A DNA stretch of 64,000 nucleotides from Cloeon dipterum (taxonomy: Eukaryota > Arthropoda > Insecta > Ephemeroptera > Baetidae). Shown piece after piece: positions 1 through 12,200 of the stretch. Location: assembly GCF_949628265.1 (NCBI RefSeq), contig NC_088789.1, positions 19,771,883 through 19,835,882 of the forward strand, in the 5' to 3' direction. The number at the start of each line of letters is the position of its first letter. The first letter of the stretch is position 1. Both the position numbers and the translations under genes were made by a program. The notes under the pieces were generated by a model that had not been told where the DNA came from, searched no databases, and saw only the letters and a list, made by a program, of their open reading frames with translations.

Positions 1-164
1 AATTGTAGATTCGAGCGGCAGAGTGGTTTCCCCAATGCTGAGACGAGAGAGAACGTTTTGTGCGTGTGCAGAAGAGAAAGAAGACCGCAGCTCCCAACTT
101 ATTCGCTCGCGAAGAAATTGAATTTTACGACATTTCGCCCGATTAATCGGAATGGAACCTTTAA

Positions 165-690
165 ACTTTCCTGCAGTTAAAATAAAATTTCCTGTTCGAA
201 AACAAAAATGTTGCAGGCCAATTTCCTCGTTGGAACCGTTGGCCTTTTCATCGCCAGCTTCCAAAAGTTTGCGCAGAAAATTCAGACTCTATTAAAACTT
301 AATTCGCGAGATGACAGTTTAGCGCGTCCAGTTTTCTCTATAACAGCAAGAAAAATCTCTTGTATCCAAGCAATAGAAATTTCCGGAAGAGTCACCTATT
401 TTTTCGGAAAAATATTGGTAATCTACTTGTTGTCAATTTTCCACCCTTTTGGCAATTGCCAAACCCTAAATTTTTACGAAATTTCCGCTTGACTTATTAG
501 GAAACAACACAATATAAACAGTCCTGCAGTTTTAATGTTTCCAGCACTGAAAATAACGCACAAGTGTAGCAGGCTAATTTTCTCGCTGGTACACTTTGCC
601 ATTTCGTCGTAAAAGTTTGCAAAAAAGCGCTCGTCGCAGACGCTATTAAAAGTTAATTCGCGAGATGGAGACCGCCTTATAAATCCTCTT
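165..690. repeat. Diverged tandem duplication, two units about 350 bp apart
   Basis: Two blocks share an ordered set of matches: TCCTGCAGTT near 171 and 522, GCAGGCCAATTTCCTCG against GCAGGCTAATTTTCTCG near 214 and 569, AAAAGTTTGC near 263 and 609, and TTAATTCGCGAGATG near 299 and 653. Order and spacing agree, so this is an old duplication with substitutions and small indels. It has no coding sense. Confidence 0.6.
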
Positions 691-1531
691 AGCGGGAAGC
701 GTTGTTTATTTAATCTGCAGATCATTCTCTATAAATCTCTTATTGTACGGAACTGCTATCGAAAAAAAAAGAACTTCATGAATATATATAAACGGAGAGA
801 CGCTCAGTTAATCTGCATCCTCTTTATATTTTCATCTCTGCGACGAAAGACGACGGTATAATATTATGCGAGGAATGTGCCAAGAAACGGCGGAGCACAC
901 TTGGACGGGCGGCTGAGGTCGCGGCAGAATTTGCTTTCAGTCGATCTTGCGAGCGTTGTTCATTCATTTCCGAAAGAGCCGCCCGCCGAGTGAAGAGAAG
1001 CAAAATAAAGGAAAACAACGCGCGTTTGCAGATTCCGCACCGCAGCTTCTTCCATTTTCCATCCGTTGCTCGCTCGGCGGCGGCGGCGGCACCACCATTA
1101 AGCCTAAAACCGGCCGGCTTATAAATTCGGTCGCCGCGCGGCAACTTTTTTGCACTTAGCTCCACCTTACTGCTAGTGAGCTGCTCTTTATGCAAATGCG
1201 AAACTTTTCTCATTTCTCGCCACCGCTGCCGAGACACAACACCATCTACACGCTGAGTTGTAGATTATTTTTTTATAAAAATGAACAACTTTAAAAAGTG
1301 GATATTTGTCGTATTTAGCAAGTAGTGGTCCATTATGAATCTATTATTTTGTGGGATCTGCAATAATCGAGTAATGACCGAGTAACAATAAAATATTAGG
1401 CTTTGCCAAATTTACCGAAATGTTTAACGGTTTTTTGCTTGAATCCGATTCCTCTGGTTGCGATCTAACCAATGGTATGCGAATGATGAAGTAAATTGTC
1501 CTTCTGGTGAAATATATCTTGATTTGCAATA

Positions 1532-1651
1532 GGGAAAGGGTGCTTACCGCTTCATTAGCATGGAAACTTTGAAGCCGATTTTCTCGGAAATTTAAACGGC
1601 ACTATGGGGAAATTTCCTCTAGTACCCAATTATCAGAGAATGTTGTAGGCA
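1532..1651 (+). repeat. Dispersed repeat, copy A
   Basis: This stretch aligns with 63221-63350 at the other end of the window. Shared blocks in the same order include TAGCATG-AAAC, ATTTTCTC-GAAATTTAAACGG and TCAGAGAA. Two diverged copies about 62 kb apart suggest a small mobile or SINE/MITE-like family. No terminal repeats or coding capacity were seen. Confidence 0.5.
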
Positions 1652-4600
1652 TAGAGATAAAAAAAGGTTTTCACAGAATTTTGCCACTTTAACTCGGAAA
1701 ATATACACTGCAGGCCATGCACAACTTGTTCGAGGGATGCAATTACAAATTCATCAGCTCGGCGCTGCGCATAAACTCCTGAGGAGATGACAACAGCCGC
1801 GTGCAACGAGCTAATTAAACTTGATCGTGATTACGGTCGACGAGCCGGCCATTTTTGCGGCGTGAACGGAAGAAGTTCTGCGCGAGTGAGTGAGTTAGTC
1901 GGTCGGCAACGCTTTCATGAATGATCAGGCCGCGCGTAGCGTAATCCGACACCGACGCGCTGATTGAAATCCAACTCCTGCCGCTGATGAGTCGCTGCGC
2001 AGAATATATATTCACTCGACGGTTTAAAAAGTTAACATCGGCTCGGATTCTAAGCCTAGTGTGCATAGCTTGCGGTTGTCCTCATTAGCATACGCACATT
2101 CATTCCAACTTCACTGGGTTGTCAGTTTGATTGTTCAACTGAAATGCATACTTGAGTCTAGCTAGACGGAAAATTTAATTTTATCGGAAGGTACGATATG
2201 AATGAGTTGATATTTAGCCAACAATCGGATGGAATAATTTAATGTTTGAAGCTAAAAGATTTTATCATCAGCACGTGGCCGATTGACTCCGTAAAAAGAT
2301 TGAAATAATTTAATTAAGATAAAGCTGAACAGATAAAATTTGGAAAATCCATTTTTGAGACTGCTTAAATCACAGTAACATTGAAATTGAAATTTTAACT
2401 AATTTAACCCTTAAGTTTTTTAAATCAATTAAATTTTTCTTGCATGCAACAATTTTAAACTGTTATGACGCGATGAAACAAGAATTTTTATGATTTCAAA
2501 TGTGCAAATATTCACTCTTTTTACACGTTCTTTACGGCCTGAAAATCCTGAAAATCACGCCAGCTTTATTCTCCCCTAGTCATTTCCAAAAAAGCAGTCG
2601 GTCGAAAATTGATTCCTCGAGCACACTTCAATTTTTTCCTAACCCCGATAATCCGCCCGTATAACAAATTACCCGGGGGCGAAGTGCTTGAAAAGCAACA
2701 CCGCGTTTCTCACCGCAAAAAATCGAGAGGTGGTTTCGGGGTGGTGCTCGGTGTCGGCGGCGGCAGCGTCGGGTCCATAACGGATGATTGGAGTGCCTGG
2801 GAGTTTCATATCTCTCACTTAGGTTAATGCAGTTGGAGAGCGGCATAGTGCTTGCTGCTTGCTGTTGGTGGGCGCTTTTTGCAAGGCAGGTGCCGCCGCG
2901 TTTGCTCTCGAGTAACACCCTCGAGAAAGAGAGAGGGCGGAAAAATGAAGAGGGGGACGGAAAGGTTGCCTGCGAGGAATCGCTTTCCTAGCAGCAGCCG
3001 GGCGCAGGTGTATTACACACACGGCAAGGGTGATCGAGCATGCCATAAATGCTGGACCCGGCGGCGATAGACAGCGCGCTAGTCTGACTCTGCTTTCTGC
3101 CCGTCCGTCGCGCTCTGCCAGTGCACATGGTCACTGCGGAAAAGCTTTGTGGCAGGCTGAAATATGCTGATAGCGAGCGACCCCGCGGTGAATGGGGTGC
3201 AAAGCGGATGCCGAATCGACTTTATTCGCAGTTTTATGTCTGCAATCAAACCGGACGATTTGTGCAGCGTGCGAGAACGAGAAACTCGCACTGCTGACGG
3301 TTTATCGACTCCTTTGTCGTGCACCATGTTGGTGTCGACTTTGGAAAATTGTTGTTGATGGTTATTGCGAAGGGAGGATAGAAATCAGAAAAGAAATCCC
3401 AGAGAAAGGCGTGAACAGAAGCGCTTCTTTCTTTATTTTCCGATGAAGAAATCTCGAGAGAGTTTAAATTGCATTCCTATCTGATATTTCCATCCTACGT
3501 GATCACTACAATTATTTCCTGCTGAATTACGGCACGTTTGATCGAAACCTGATCAACTTTTTAAACTCGTGAAACGCTTAAACTTCAGTGGTGCTTGATT
3601 TGCTTTTGACGTAACAAACTTCATCTTTCTTCAACTACGGTGAACAAGATCGGGCGTTCAAGTGGATATTCAATTGATAGTGAATTTTCCAGACCAATAA
3701 AATATTTCCAACCGCAGATTGTCTCACAATCGAAGCTACCAATTAATTAAAAGATTGCTGTTTGCTTAAAATATACAGTTATTAATTAAAGTCTGAAGTT
3801 TGCATTGCAACTGTCAACGTTCTAGAAGAATATGGATTCTAGCTTTATTTGTACCATCAAATAATTTATTAATCCGGGCACCACACCAATACCAAAAATT
3901 CTGTTCTCCAAATCCCAAATTGACATTTAATTATTGGAATGGTCACGTATTTATGACAAAAAAATTAGTTAATCCGATATCCGATTACACGAAACTCGCC
4001 CATTGCAATTTAAATATGATTCACCAACAAGTTTGACCGTTAATCCCCACAATAAATACAAAATGAAATTATAAATCAGCTATCCACGTATTCCATCTGG
4101 TTTGACGAGGGTATGCTATCGATTTGGCGCTCTTTGAATGGGGCTTATTTCCGAATTCGAAGCTTTGATTAACTAACCGAAATTAAGTAGGCGTATGATT
4201 AAAGCGCAATTTGTATGGTTTCGCAATTTCGCTTTATAGGCATTGGCGCTCAAGTTGCAAATTGAACACCCCGAATCGATAAATCTGGCGGTTTTTGCGG
4301 AGACGGTGTTCGTTCAATTACACTGTGCAACCGCTTATACTGCAAGTATACGTCAAATTTTTTACCACCATCCATCATGCGGTGGCGAAATTAATTTCGG
4401 CAGCATCGCTTTAATTAGATCGCGTCGGGATGTTATATAAAAGTCATACAAAGCGGCCCGCTAATCGTCCGCGCGAAGGGTGGTGGCTTTCAACACATCC
4501 TCCGAGGGCAAAAGTGCAGCACCATCAAAATTACGGCTGACGGAGTTGCTTCATTAGCGCGGCCGTTGCGATTCCCGTGAGCAAAATAGCGCGGGCGCGG

Positions 4601-6284
4601 ATGTGTAATATTTTTAAAAAGAGCCAACCCGCTCGGTGCCCATATTAAATAGCGTTTGCCGTGAGAGATAAAATTTTAACGCCCCTCTTCATATTCCGGC
4701 CGGAGGAAAGAAAGAGCCCACGCTCGCTCGCTCGCTCGTTCACTTTTTTGCGCATTCCCCCGTCTCTGGAGATGGCGAGGAATGAATCTTGCTCCGGTTA
4801 AACGCGCAAAAAAGCATTGTTGCGTTATTCAGAGATGTTGAACAGCTTTTTTAGGGCTGGTACTGCACTCACCGTCGTTGATTGCGCATTTAAAGACGAC
4901 GTGCGTTGCGTGCGCCACCATTAATCAGCGCCAGCAGACAAAAATCGCAGACGACGGTCATTAATTGTTCATTAAGTTTAGCAGCGGCTGGGCGAAAAAA
5001 CGCACGCGCTGCCGGGCACGACTCGGAAGAAGTGCTTTCTCGGCGACCAGTGTTTCGGACAAGGATCCGCGATTAATCACCGTCAAATCGGTTTTGATTT
5101 TCAGCTCAATAAATTGCCATTTGCAAACTAGAGAGAATCTCCTGCAACTAGGTCAAATAGCATTTTATCGATATTTCATATATGTGCGCGCTCCATCTCC
5201 ATATGGCTGTGTGGAGTGTTCACCCACTCAAGTGCTCCACCACATTGTTGACATTATGAGTGTCTCGACACATATTGCTCTGATTTTTATTAAAGCCTCA
5301 TCGTGCACGGAATATTGTTGGCAGGCAAACATGATTAAAATCAACTAATAAAACGATTGATGGAAAATATATAATGATCATATAAAAGGGCTGGAAATTC
5401 GAGACTGCTCTACTTACAGGACGCACAAATCTGTCATTTTAAGACCTTTGAGCCACACATGACACCGAAAAACACATTAAAAACGGAAAATTGACTACCA
5501 TATTAAGAGTTTCATTAAGAAATCATATTTTTCAGGCAATTTTTCAATTAATTAAAAGTTCTGAAAGTGTTACTTTTTTAAATCTGTTAATTCTAAGAAG
5601 AGGCCAAAATCAAATTATTGTTTTTATTTAATACCCTGAAATTGTGATATTATTGACTTGTATATCGCTTAGATAAATATGTAAAATTTAATTTTTCCCC
5701 CTGAACACACCGTCTAAAATTCGCAACCCTGGCAGTATTTATCGGAAAACTTCATTCAACGTATGTATTTTAGGTCAGCGTGTTTAAACGATGCAAAAGA
5801 AAGTTCAAGCGAACAAATAATGCCAAAGGAATCGACCTTTTCGCTGTATAATGATGGCGAATGTACACAAAATAAAAGAGTCGAAGCGATCGTTTCAATA
5901 AAATGCAAACGAAAGACATAAAAACAAACTTGTACAAAGGCTGCTGCCAATAACCACTATCCTTGGCTGCAGATGCAAAAGAATCAATCAGCCAGAATAG
6001 TGAAGCGCGCCGCCCAAACGAAACAAAGAGCGGCTCGTTTCGCCCGAGTCCAAATTGACTGTTAGTGCCGTCGAGATAAGCACTGCACCAATTTTCCACT
6101 CTCGCCGTTTGCTCCTCCACTCGCGAAACAATCAGAATTATCGAGGGAGTGATCCGCTCTTTACGTTTCCTCCTATCTCAATTTTTTGCTCTGCTCTCCT
6201 GCCAGGGGAGACGTATGCAATGCGCGCAACGTTGGCGTCGCGCCAGTTGCATAGATGCTCATTTTGTTTGCTTTTTGTTCGCAG

Positions 6285-9200
6285 GTGACCGTCAGCGATC
6301 AGGGCACACCGCCGCTGTTCTCCACGACCCGCGTGGTGGTGAAGGTTGAGGACGAGAACGACCACGCCCCGCAGTTCAGGGAAAAGTACATCAAGGTCAA
6401 AATTCCGGCGCTCACTGAGAGCAGCGTATTCCAGGTAAATTTTATTCGACAGACGGCGGCTTCACTCTGCGTCCCCTTTTAGTCAAATTGGATAAATCCG
6501 TTTGATGCCCAAAAGAAGACACACGGCCGGTCATTGCGTGACGAATTTATTTAAAACACATTTGGGACTTGAAAAGGCAAAAGAATAGACAGTAGACCAA
6601 AAGACTGTTAGTTTTTTTCTTTTTTAAAGCAGTTTTGGACTTATTTAAAAACAAGAATTTCCAATTTTCTTTTATTGGGAAAGCTTGAAAACATTGTCGT
6701 TTCGCTAAAATTTATAATTTTGGTATCTCTTGCAGACATTAAGACGCTTAAAACCATTTAAAAGCGTTTAATCAAGAGATCACTTTTAAACTGTTGGTTC
6801 CCACTTCCAAATTTCCTGCTAAAATTTCAATGACGTGTTTGTATCAAATATGATTTTCAAAAACAAATTTTCTATTCTTCACTTTTCAACATTTTAGTGA
6901 TTTTACTGATGATGCCATTCAACTATTTTATTCACAGTTTCAACCATCGATTTTGAGTTTGAATAACTGCAAATTTAACATAAACCAATTTCCCTAGCTA
7001 CAAAATTTACATATTTTGATTGTTTTGCAAGGGAATTTTGGTTAAGAAAAATTTATTTTTGACTTTTCCTACTGTTTTTTGGGAGAAACAACCCATTAGA
7101 AAAACCAGACGGACAAAACTGCAAACCCTTGCTGTACATATTAAGGAAATGCTTTTCTTCCTTCCGACCGTTTCGACTTTGCTTCTGCAGGGGCTCTTTT
7201 GCATTGAATGGAACGCGATTATTGCAAACAGCGCAACACTGAACAGAAATTTCTCGAACTGCTTTGTGCATGGAATCGAATGTCCCCAACGAGGAAACTT
7301 CATTCATATCAACAATAACTCCGTAATTTGCACAGCACTTAATTGGATTCGAGGAATTTAATCTTGTAATATAATCATCTCATTCATATCTTTTAAATTC
7401 TTTCAAACAAACAATTATCGAGAGGACGTGAACAATGGAAACATCGGCTCAGCATTGACGTCATGATATCTAAAATTATTTTTATCACCATAATTTTCCC
7501 TGTTCACGTCCTTTTTAAGAAAACTCCAGCATCAGCTTGTTGCTCGAGGAAAAATAATCCCAATCCATATTCTCATCAATCTATGTGCCCACTCGGTGTG
7601 CTTGTGTGTACAAAAAACTTTGGCAATTGTTGTGACGTTCAGCGAACTTCTGTTCAGGGTGATTGAATCGAGAGCTGCCGCTTTTTTGTGGGGATTTTCG
7701 CTGCTTGCAAGCTCCCCGGAGAGCCGTTTGCGGAACATGCCCCCCTCCCCCGAAAGAAAGATAGAAATAAAAAAATATGCAGATGGAATGATTTGCCCTG
7801 TTGCTCGGCAAGAAATGTGTCCGAGGCTCAAGTTTTTGCATCTTTTGCGCAGAATGACGACACAGAGGGCACTGTAGATATCGCAGTGGTTGATAAATAT
7901 CTTGAGGAGGGACCATGGGAATCTTACTCTCCAGACTCCTTGGTCGGAGATAACATACTGAGGGTAAGAAAATTTGCTTTGCCCTGCCAAAAACACACGC
8001 TTGTCCCTCCCTCGTTTCTTGTACATTTTATCGCTGGCGAAGGTGTCTGTGTGTGTGTGCGGATTCTTGCTTCTACCCCGTCTCCTACTCTTTGCTTCTC
8101 TTCCTAGAGTGTTGGTATCCTTTTTATTATTTCGGGTTTCTTTCTTTTTCATCTGGTTCACAATGCCGCATGTTTTGCATTCCTGCCTCGGCGCTTGACA
8201 CAAATAAAAAACATTATTTTAAAACCGCCGCTGCACGTGCACTCCAACTGCACAAACACTTCTCCGAGAGAGAAAGAAAAAATATTTCTAAACGTGAGAG
8301 AATTGCTACGCACTCTATTTCCAACCAACGTACACATGTATACATATTTTTGTTTTGCATGCGCCGCTTTGATTTTATGGCGATGGCGAGCGGGTGCTTT
8401 TCTTCTGGCATTCCTTTCCTTTTACGTAACGCAGTTTTTTTTCTTCGAGGCGCCCTTCGAGTAATAAAAAGACTTGTTATGTTTGGTGGACGTAAAAAAC
8501 ATTTACTCTAGTAAATTTAGAATAAGTTGATGGCGGTCAGCGCTGAACGAGCAGAAAATAAATTTGTATTCACGTGTATCAAAAACAGGTGCTTGCCTAC
8601 GACGGCGACGCTGGAAAAAATGGAGCGATCGAATACAGCATCAAGTCCGGCAAGGGCAAAGGCAAATTTAGAATTCACCCGCAGACAGGCGAGATTTACG
8701 TCGAGCGCAGCCTGCAAGCCGGACAGGAATTCGATCTATGGGTAGGCTTCTCGGCAGGATTTGAATAATTCGCAGCAAATTAACCTTGTCGGTCACTCTC
8801 TGCAGGTCAGGGCGACGGACCACGGTCACCCGCGCCGCAGCCAGACGCAGCAGGTTCATCTGCAGGTAGTGAAGGTGCCAGAGGAGTCGGCCAACCCCCC
8901 GTCGGTGCGCACCGTCAGCCAGCAGGTGACGGTGACTGAAAGTGACAAGCCCAGCTTCCTGGTCGGATCCATCGAGGCGGAAGATAAGGATGGAGACCAT
9001 TTGTGGTACCAAATCATCGGTGAGTTTGCATGTTCTTTTCCCTTTATTTCTGGAAAGAGGAGAAATTTTTAACAAGAACAGGACGAAACAGGATTTTTTA
9101 AGAACCTTAACTCCTAAAATCTTTATTTTTATTTCAATCCCTCCATTTTACTTTTCTTTTCGACATTTGTTTCCTTTTTAAACTCATTATAAAATCTGCT

Positions 9201-12200
9201 TATGAGCTTGAAAATGATATGGAGGTAAATTTGATACTGATTGTCTCGATTTTTTCCATTTAGGCTACACTTGCGAAACGAATCTTTTGTATTTTTACTG
9301 TATTAGTCGGGAGTCTCTGTTTCCAAGATTAATTTTCCTTTTACGCATTGTATCGCAGTTAAAGTATTTATTTTTTCGCAAAAAAATATTCCAATTAGTG
9401 AATTTTATTTTCTCAATCAATTTTACTATATAGTCTCAGGCACGAAATTTTGTGCAGCCGATGACTGGTTTGCTTGCCCAGTAAATTGGGCTCATTTTAA
9501 AATATAAATAGGAGAAAAATTATAGAAACTTAGTTATCGGAACAGGATCAGAGAAGAAATTTAAATTTCCATTCAAGAACAAGGCGATCCAGGAATTTTT
9601 TCTGAATCTGGACAATTATGAAAAATCCTTTAGCAAGCTAAAAATAAAACATAATTTGATGTGGCCGCCGTAATTGCAACCGGGCGAGAGGCTGAAATGA
9701 CTTTTTTATGCGTCGCAGATGGGAACGACAGAAATGAGTTTTTCATCGGTCGGTGCGAGGGGAACATTCTGCTCGCCAAACAGCTCGATTGGGAGACGCA
9801 GAAAGAATACAAGCTCAACATTAGCATCACGGATGGAGTTCACATGACTTACGCTCAGGTTAGTGCAATTCGTCCCTCATTTTCCTGCAAATTACCCTCT
9901 ACCTCTGCAACATTAGCTGCCAAATTGCTTTTAAAATTGCTCTTTTTATCTGCAAATTCAAAGGAAAATGTAGTTTTTACAGCAACTATGGTAGAAATGC
10001 GGCATTACTCGCCGTATAAAATTGCATTTTGACCTCGACCGTTTAAAAATGGTTAGCAGTCATTCACCAATAAATACCGTCTGAAATGACATTTTAAAAA
10101 GTACCAGAAAATCGCAATTTAATTTTGGTGACTCCAAGGACTAAGAAATTTCCCAATTTACCAAGCCATGGTTCTCCCTCAGATGTTGGTGACCGTTTTG
10201 GACATGAACGACCACCGTCCGCAGTTTTTGGAGTCCGTCTATAACATCGAAATCTCGGAAAACATGGAGGTAGGCACGAAAATCCTGCAGCTGAGCGCCA
10301 CAGACCTAGACGAAGACAAGAGGGTCTTCTTCAGCCTGCACACAGCCCGCTGCAACGCGTCCCTGCGGATTTTCAAAATCGACTCAGTCTCGGGTGTAGT
10401 TTCCCTCAGCGAGAAGCTGGACAGGGAGACGATCGACGAGCACCTCCTGGTCGTGATGGTCAAGGACCAAGGAACGCCGGCCAAGAGAAACTATGCGCAG
10501 ATCAGAGTAATGGTTCACGACCACAACGACCACGCTCCCGTCTTCAGCGAAGGTCTTCTCCAGGCCAAGGTGTTCGAAACGGCCGGAATCGGATCGAGGG
10601 TGGCGGAAGTGTCAGCAATCGATATGGACAAGGGGGAAAACGCTAAAATCTCCTACGCTATCACCTCTGGTGAGATTGGATTACAAAGTTTTTAGCTGAA
10701 AACGTTTATTTCGAGTTGTTTAATACGAAAATGAGAGAACTTTCCAAGATTTTACAGCCAGTATTAAAATAAGTATTTAAATACAAACCTTACCATCTTG
10801 CTAAATATCTCATTCCATTTAGAGATTTACATTCAATTTTATAACATCTTAAAAATATTCTACTGGTGTTGTCTTTGTTCCATCGATTCCTTTTCAGGTA
10901 GAATTGGAATTTTAATATTATTCTTTTTTACATTTGCAGGCAATGTTGGCAATGCTTTTTCCATGGACCAAGAAACAGGGGCTATCATGGTGGCTAGAGA
11001 CCTGGACATGAACTCCAACAAGGAATACATGCTGACGATCAAAGCCTCTGATGGAGGCTCTCCATCGCTCTCTTCAACCCTGCGTGTTCATATCATGGTT
11101 ACCATGGCCGACAATGCTCCACCAAAGTAAGAGTAAAATTGACAATAAAATTTAGGTAAATTAATGTTTTTGCTATTTATCCGCAGGTTTTTGAAAAAAG
11201 ACTACGCTGCTGAGATTTTCGAGAACCTGCCACGAGGCACTTTCGTGATTCATCTGAACGCTAGAAGCACTTCTAGTTTGATTTTCGAGATTGTAGACGG
11301 AAACGCGAACGACATGTTCTTCGTTAATCCCAGCACCGGCATCGTCGTGACCAAGAAGCCCCTCGACTACGAAAAGAACAAATTCTACAATATCACGGTC
11401 GAGGCAACCAATATGGTGAGTCATTTATCGTAAAATATTCAAATATATCGTAGTTTAAGAGTAAATTTTGCATTAAACATACAACGCTTACATTTGTACA
11501 AAAATTCTAACGTTACGGGGGGTTTTGAAAATTTTAAAAATTAAAATAAAATTCCAATTTATGGTCAATTATGACAATTTTTGGAATATATTCTCCTTTA
11601 TTAGATGAATCAAATAATGGGTCTCCCCCACTGAAATATTTCAAAAGTTTATAACTATATTATTTTAATTTGAAATTAAATTTTTATTAAATTATTATGG
11701 ATCCTCTTTCTCGAGGACAATTGAAAAAAAAACTAACGCGGTTTTTTCCCCACACAAAAATTAGGCTGGCGTTAAAGCTTACTGCCAAGTGACGGTGCAC
11801 GTTCTGGACCAAAACGACAATGCGCCCGTGTTCACACAAAACCTGTTCGTTGGCTCTGTGAGCGAGACGGCCGAGATCGGTGCCCTGGTGCTGACCAACA
11901 ACAGTAGCCCCTTGGTGATCAAGGCGTCGGATCGCGACTCTGAAATGAACGCGCAGCTGCATTACGACATCGTGGAAGCGGTGCCCAGGTACTTTTTCCG
12001 CGTCGACCCCAGCACCGGCGCCATCAGGACGGTCAGGGCGTTCGACTACGAGCAGATGCAGCATTTCACCTTCCACGTGCGCGTGTCGGACCTCGGCAAA
12101 CCGCGGCTCTCCTCTGAAGGCATGGCCGAGGTACGCATTGCCGTGCTGGACGTCAACGACTGCCCGCCGGTGTTTGAGGAGTCCACCTACAACGCCACAT

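Larger units (their letters stand above)
1..6284. other. Non-coding, probable upstream intron of the Fat-like cadherin gene
   Basis: No exon could be supported here. The first clear exon (6285) opens after a splice acceptor in the middle of a cadherin repeat, so earlier exons must lie upstream of position 1 and this stretch reads best as an intron of more than 6.2 kb. It contains a diverged duplication (165-690), one copy of a dispersed repeat (1532-1651), a CGCT-type simple repeat near 4720-4740, and TATA-like motifs at about 4432 (TATATAAAAG) and 5380 (TATAAAAGGG). Those motifs could mark internal promoters, but no exon with a donor was found behind them. Open frames in the region look unlike protein. 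Confidence 0.6.

Noticed and set aside
4432..5390. TATA-like motifs as internal cadherin promoters
   Set aside because: No nearby exon with a donor in a phase suited to 6285 could be found, so the motifs alone do not support a promoter.
7532..8203. 223-codon open frame on the minus strand in the first cadherin intron
   Set aside because: It is the longest non-exon frame, but its composition is low in information, it is full of basic and aromatic runs, it has no recognisable domain, and it overlaps regions open in other frames too. It probably reflects local base composition.
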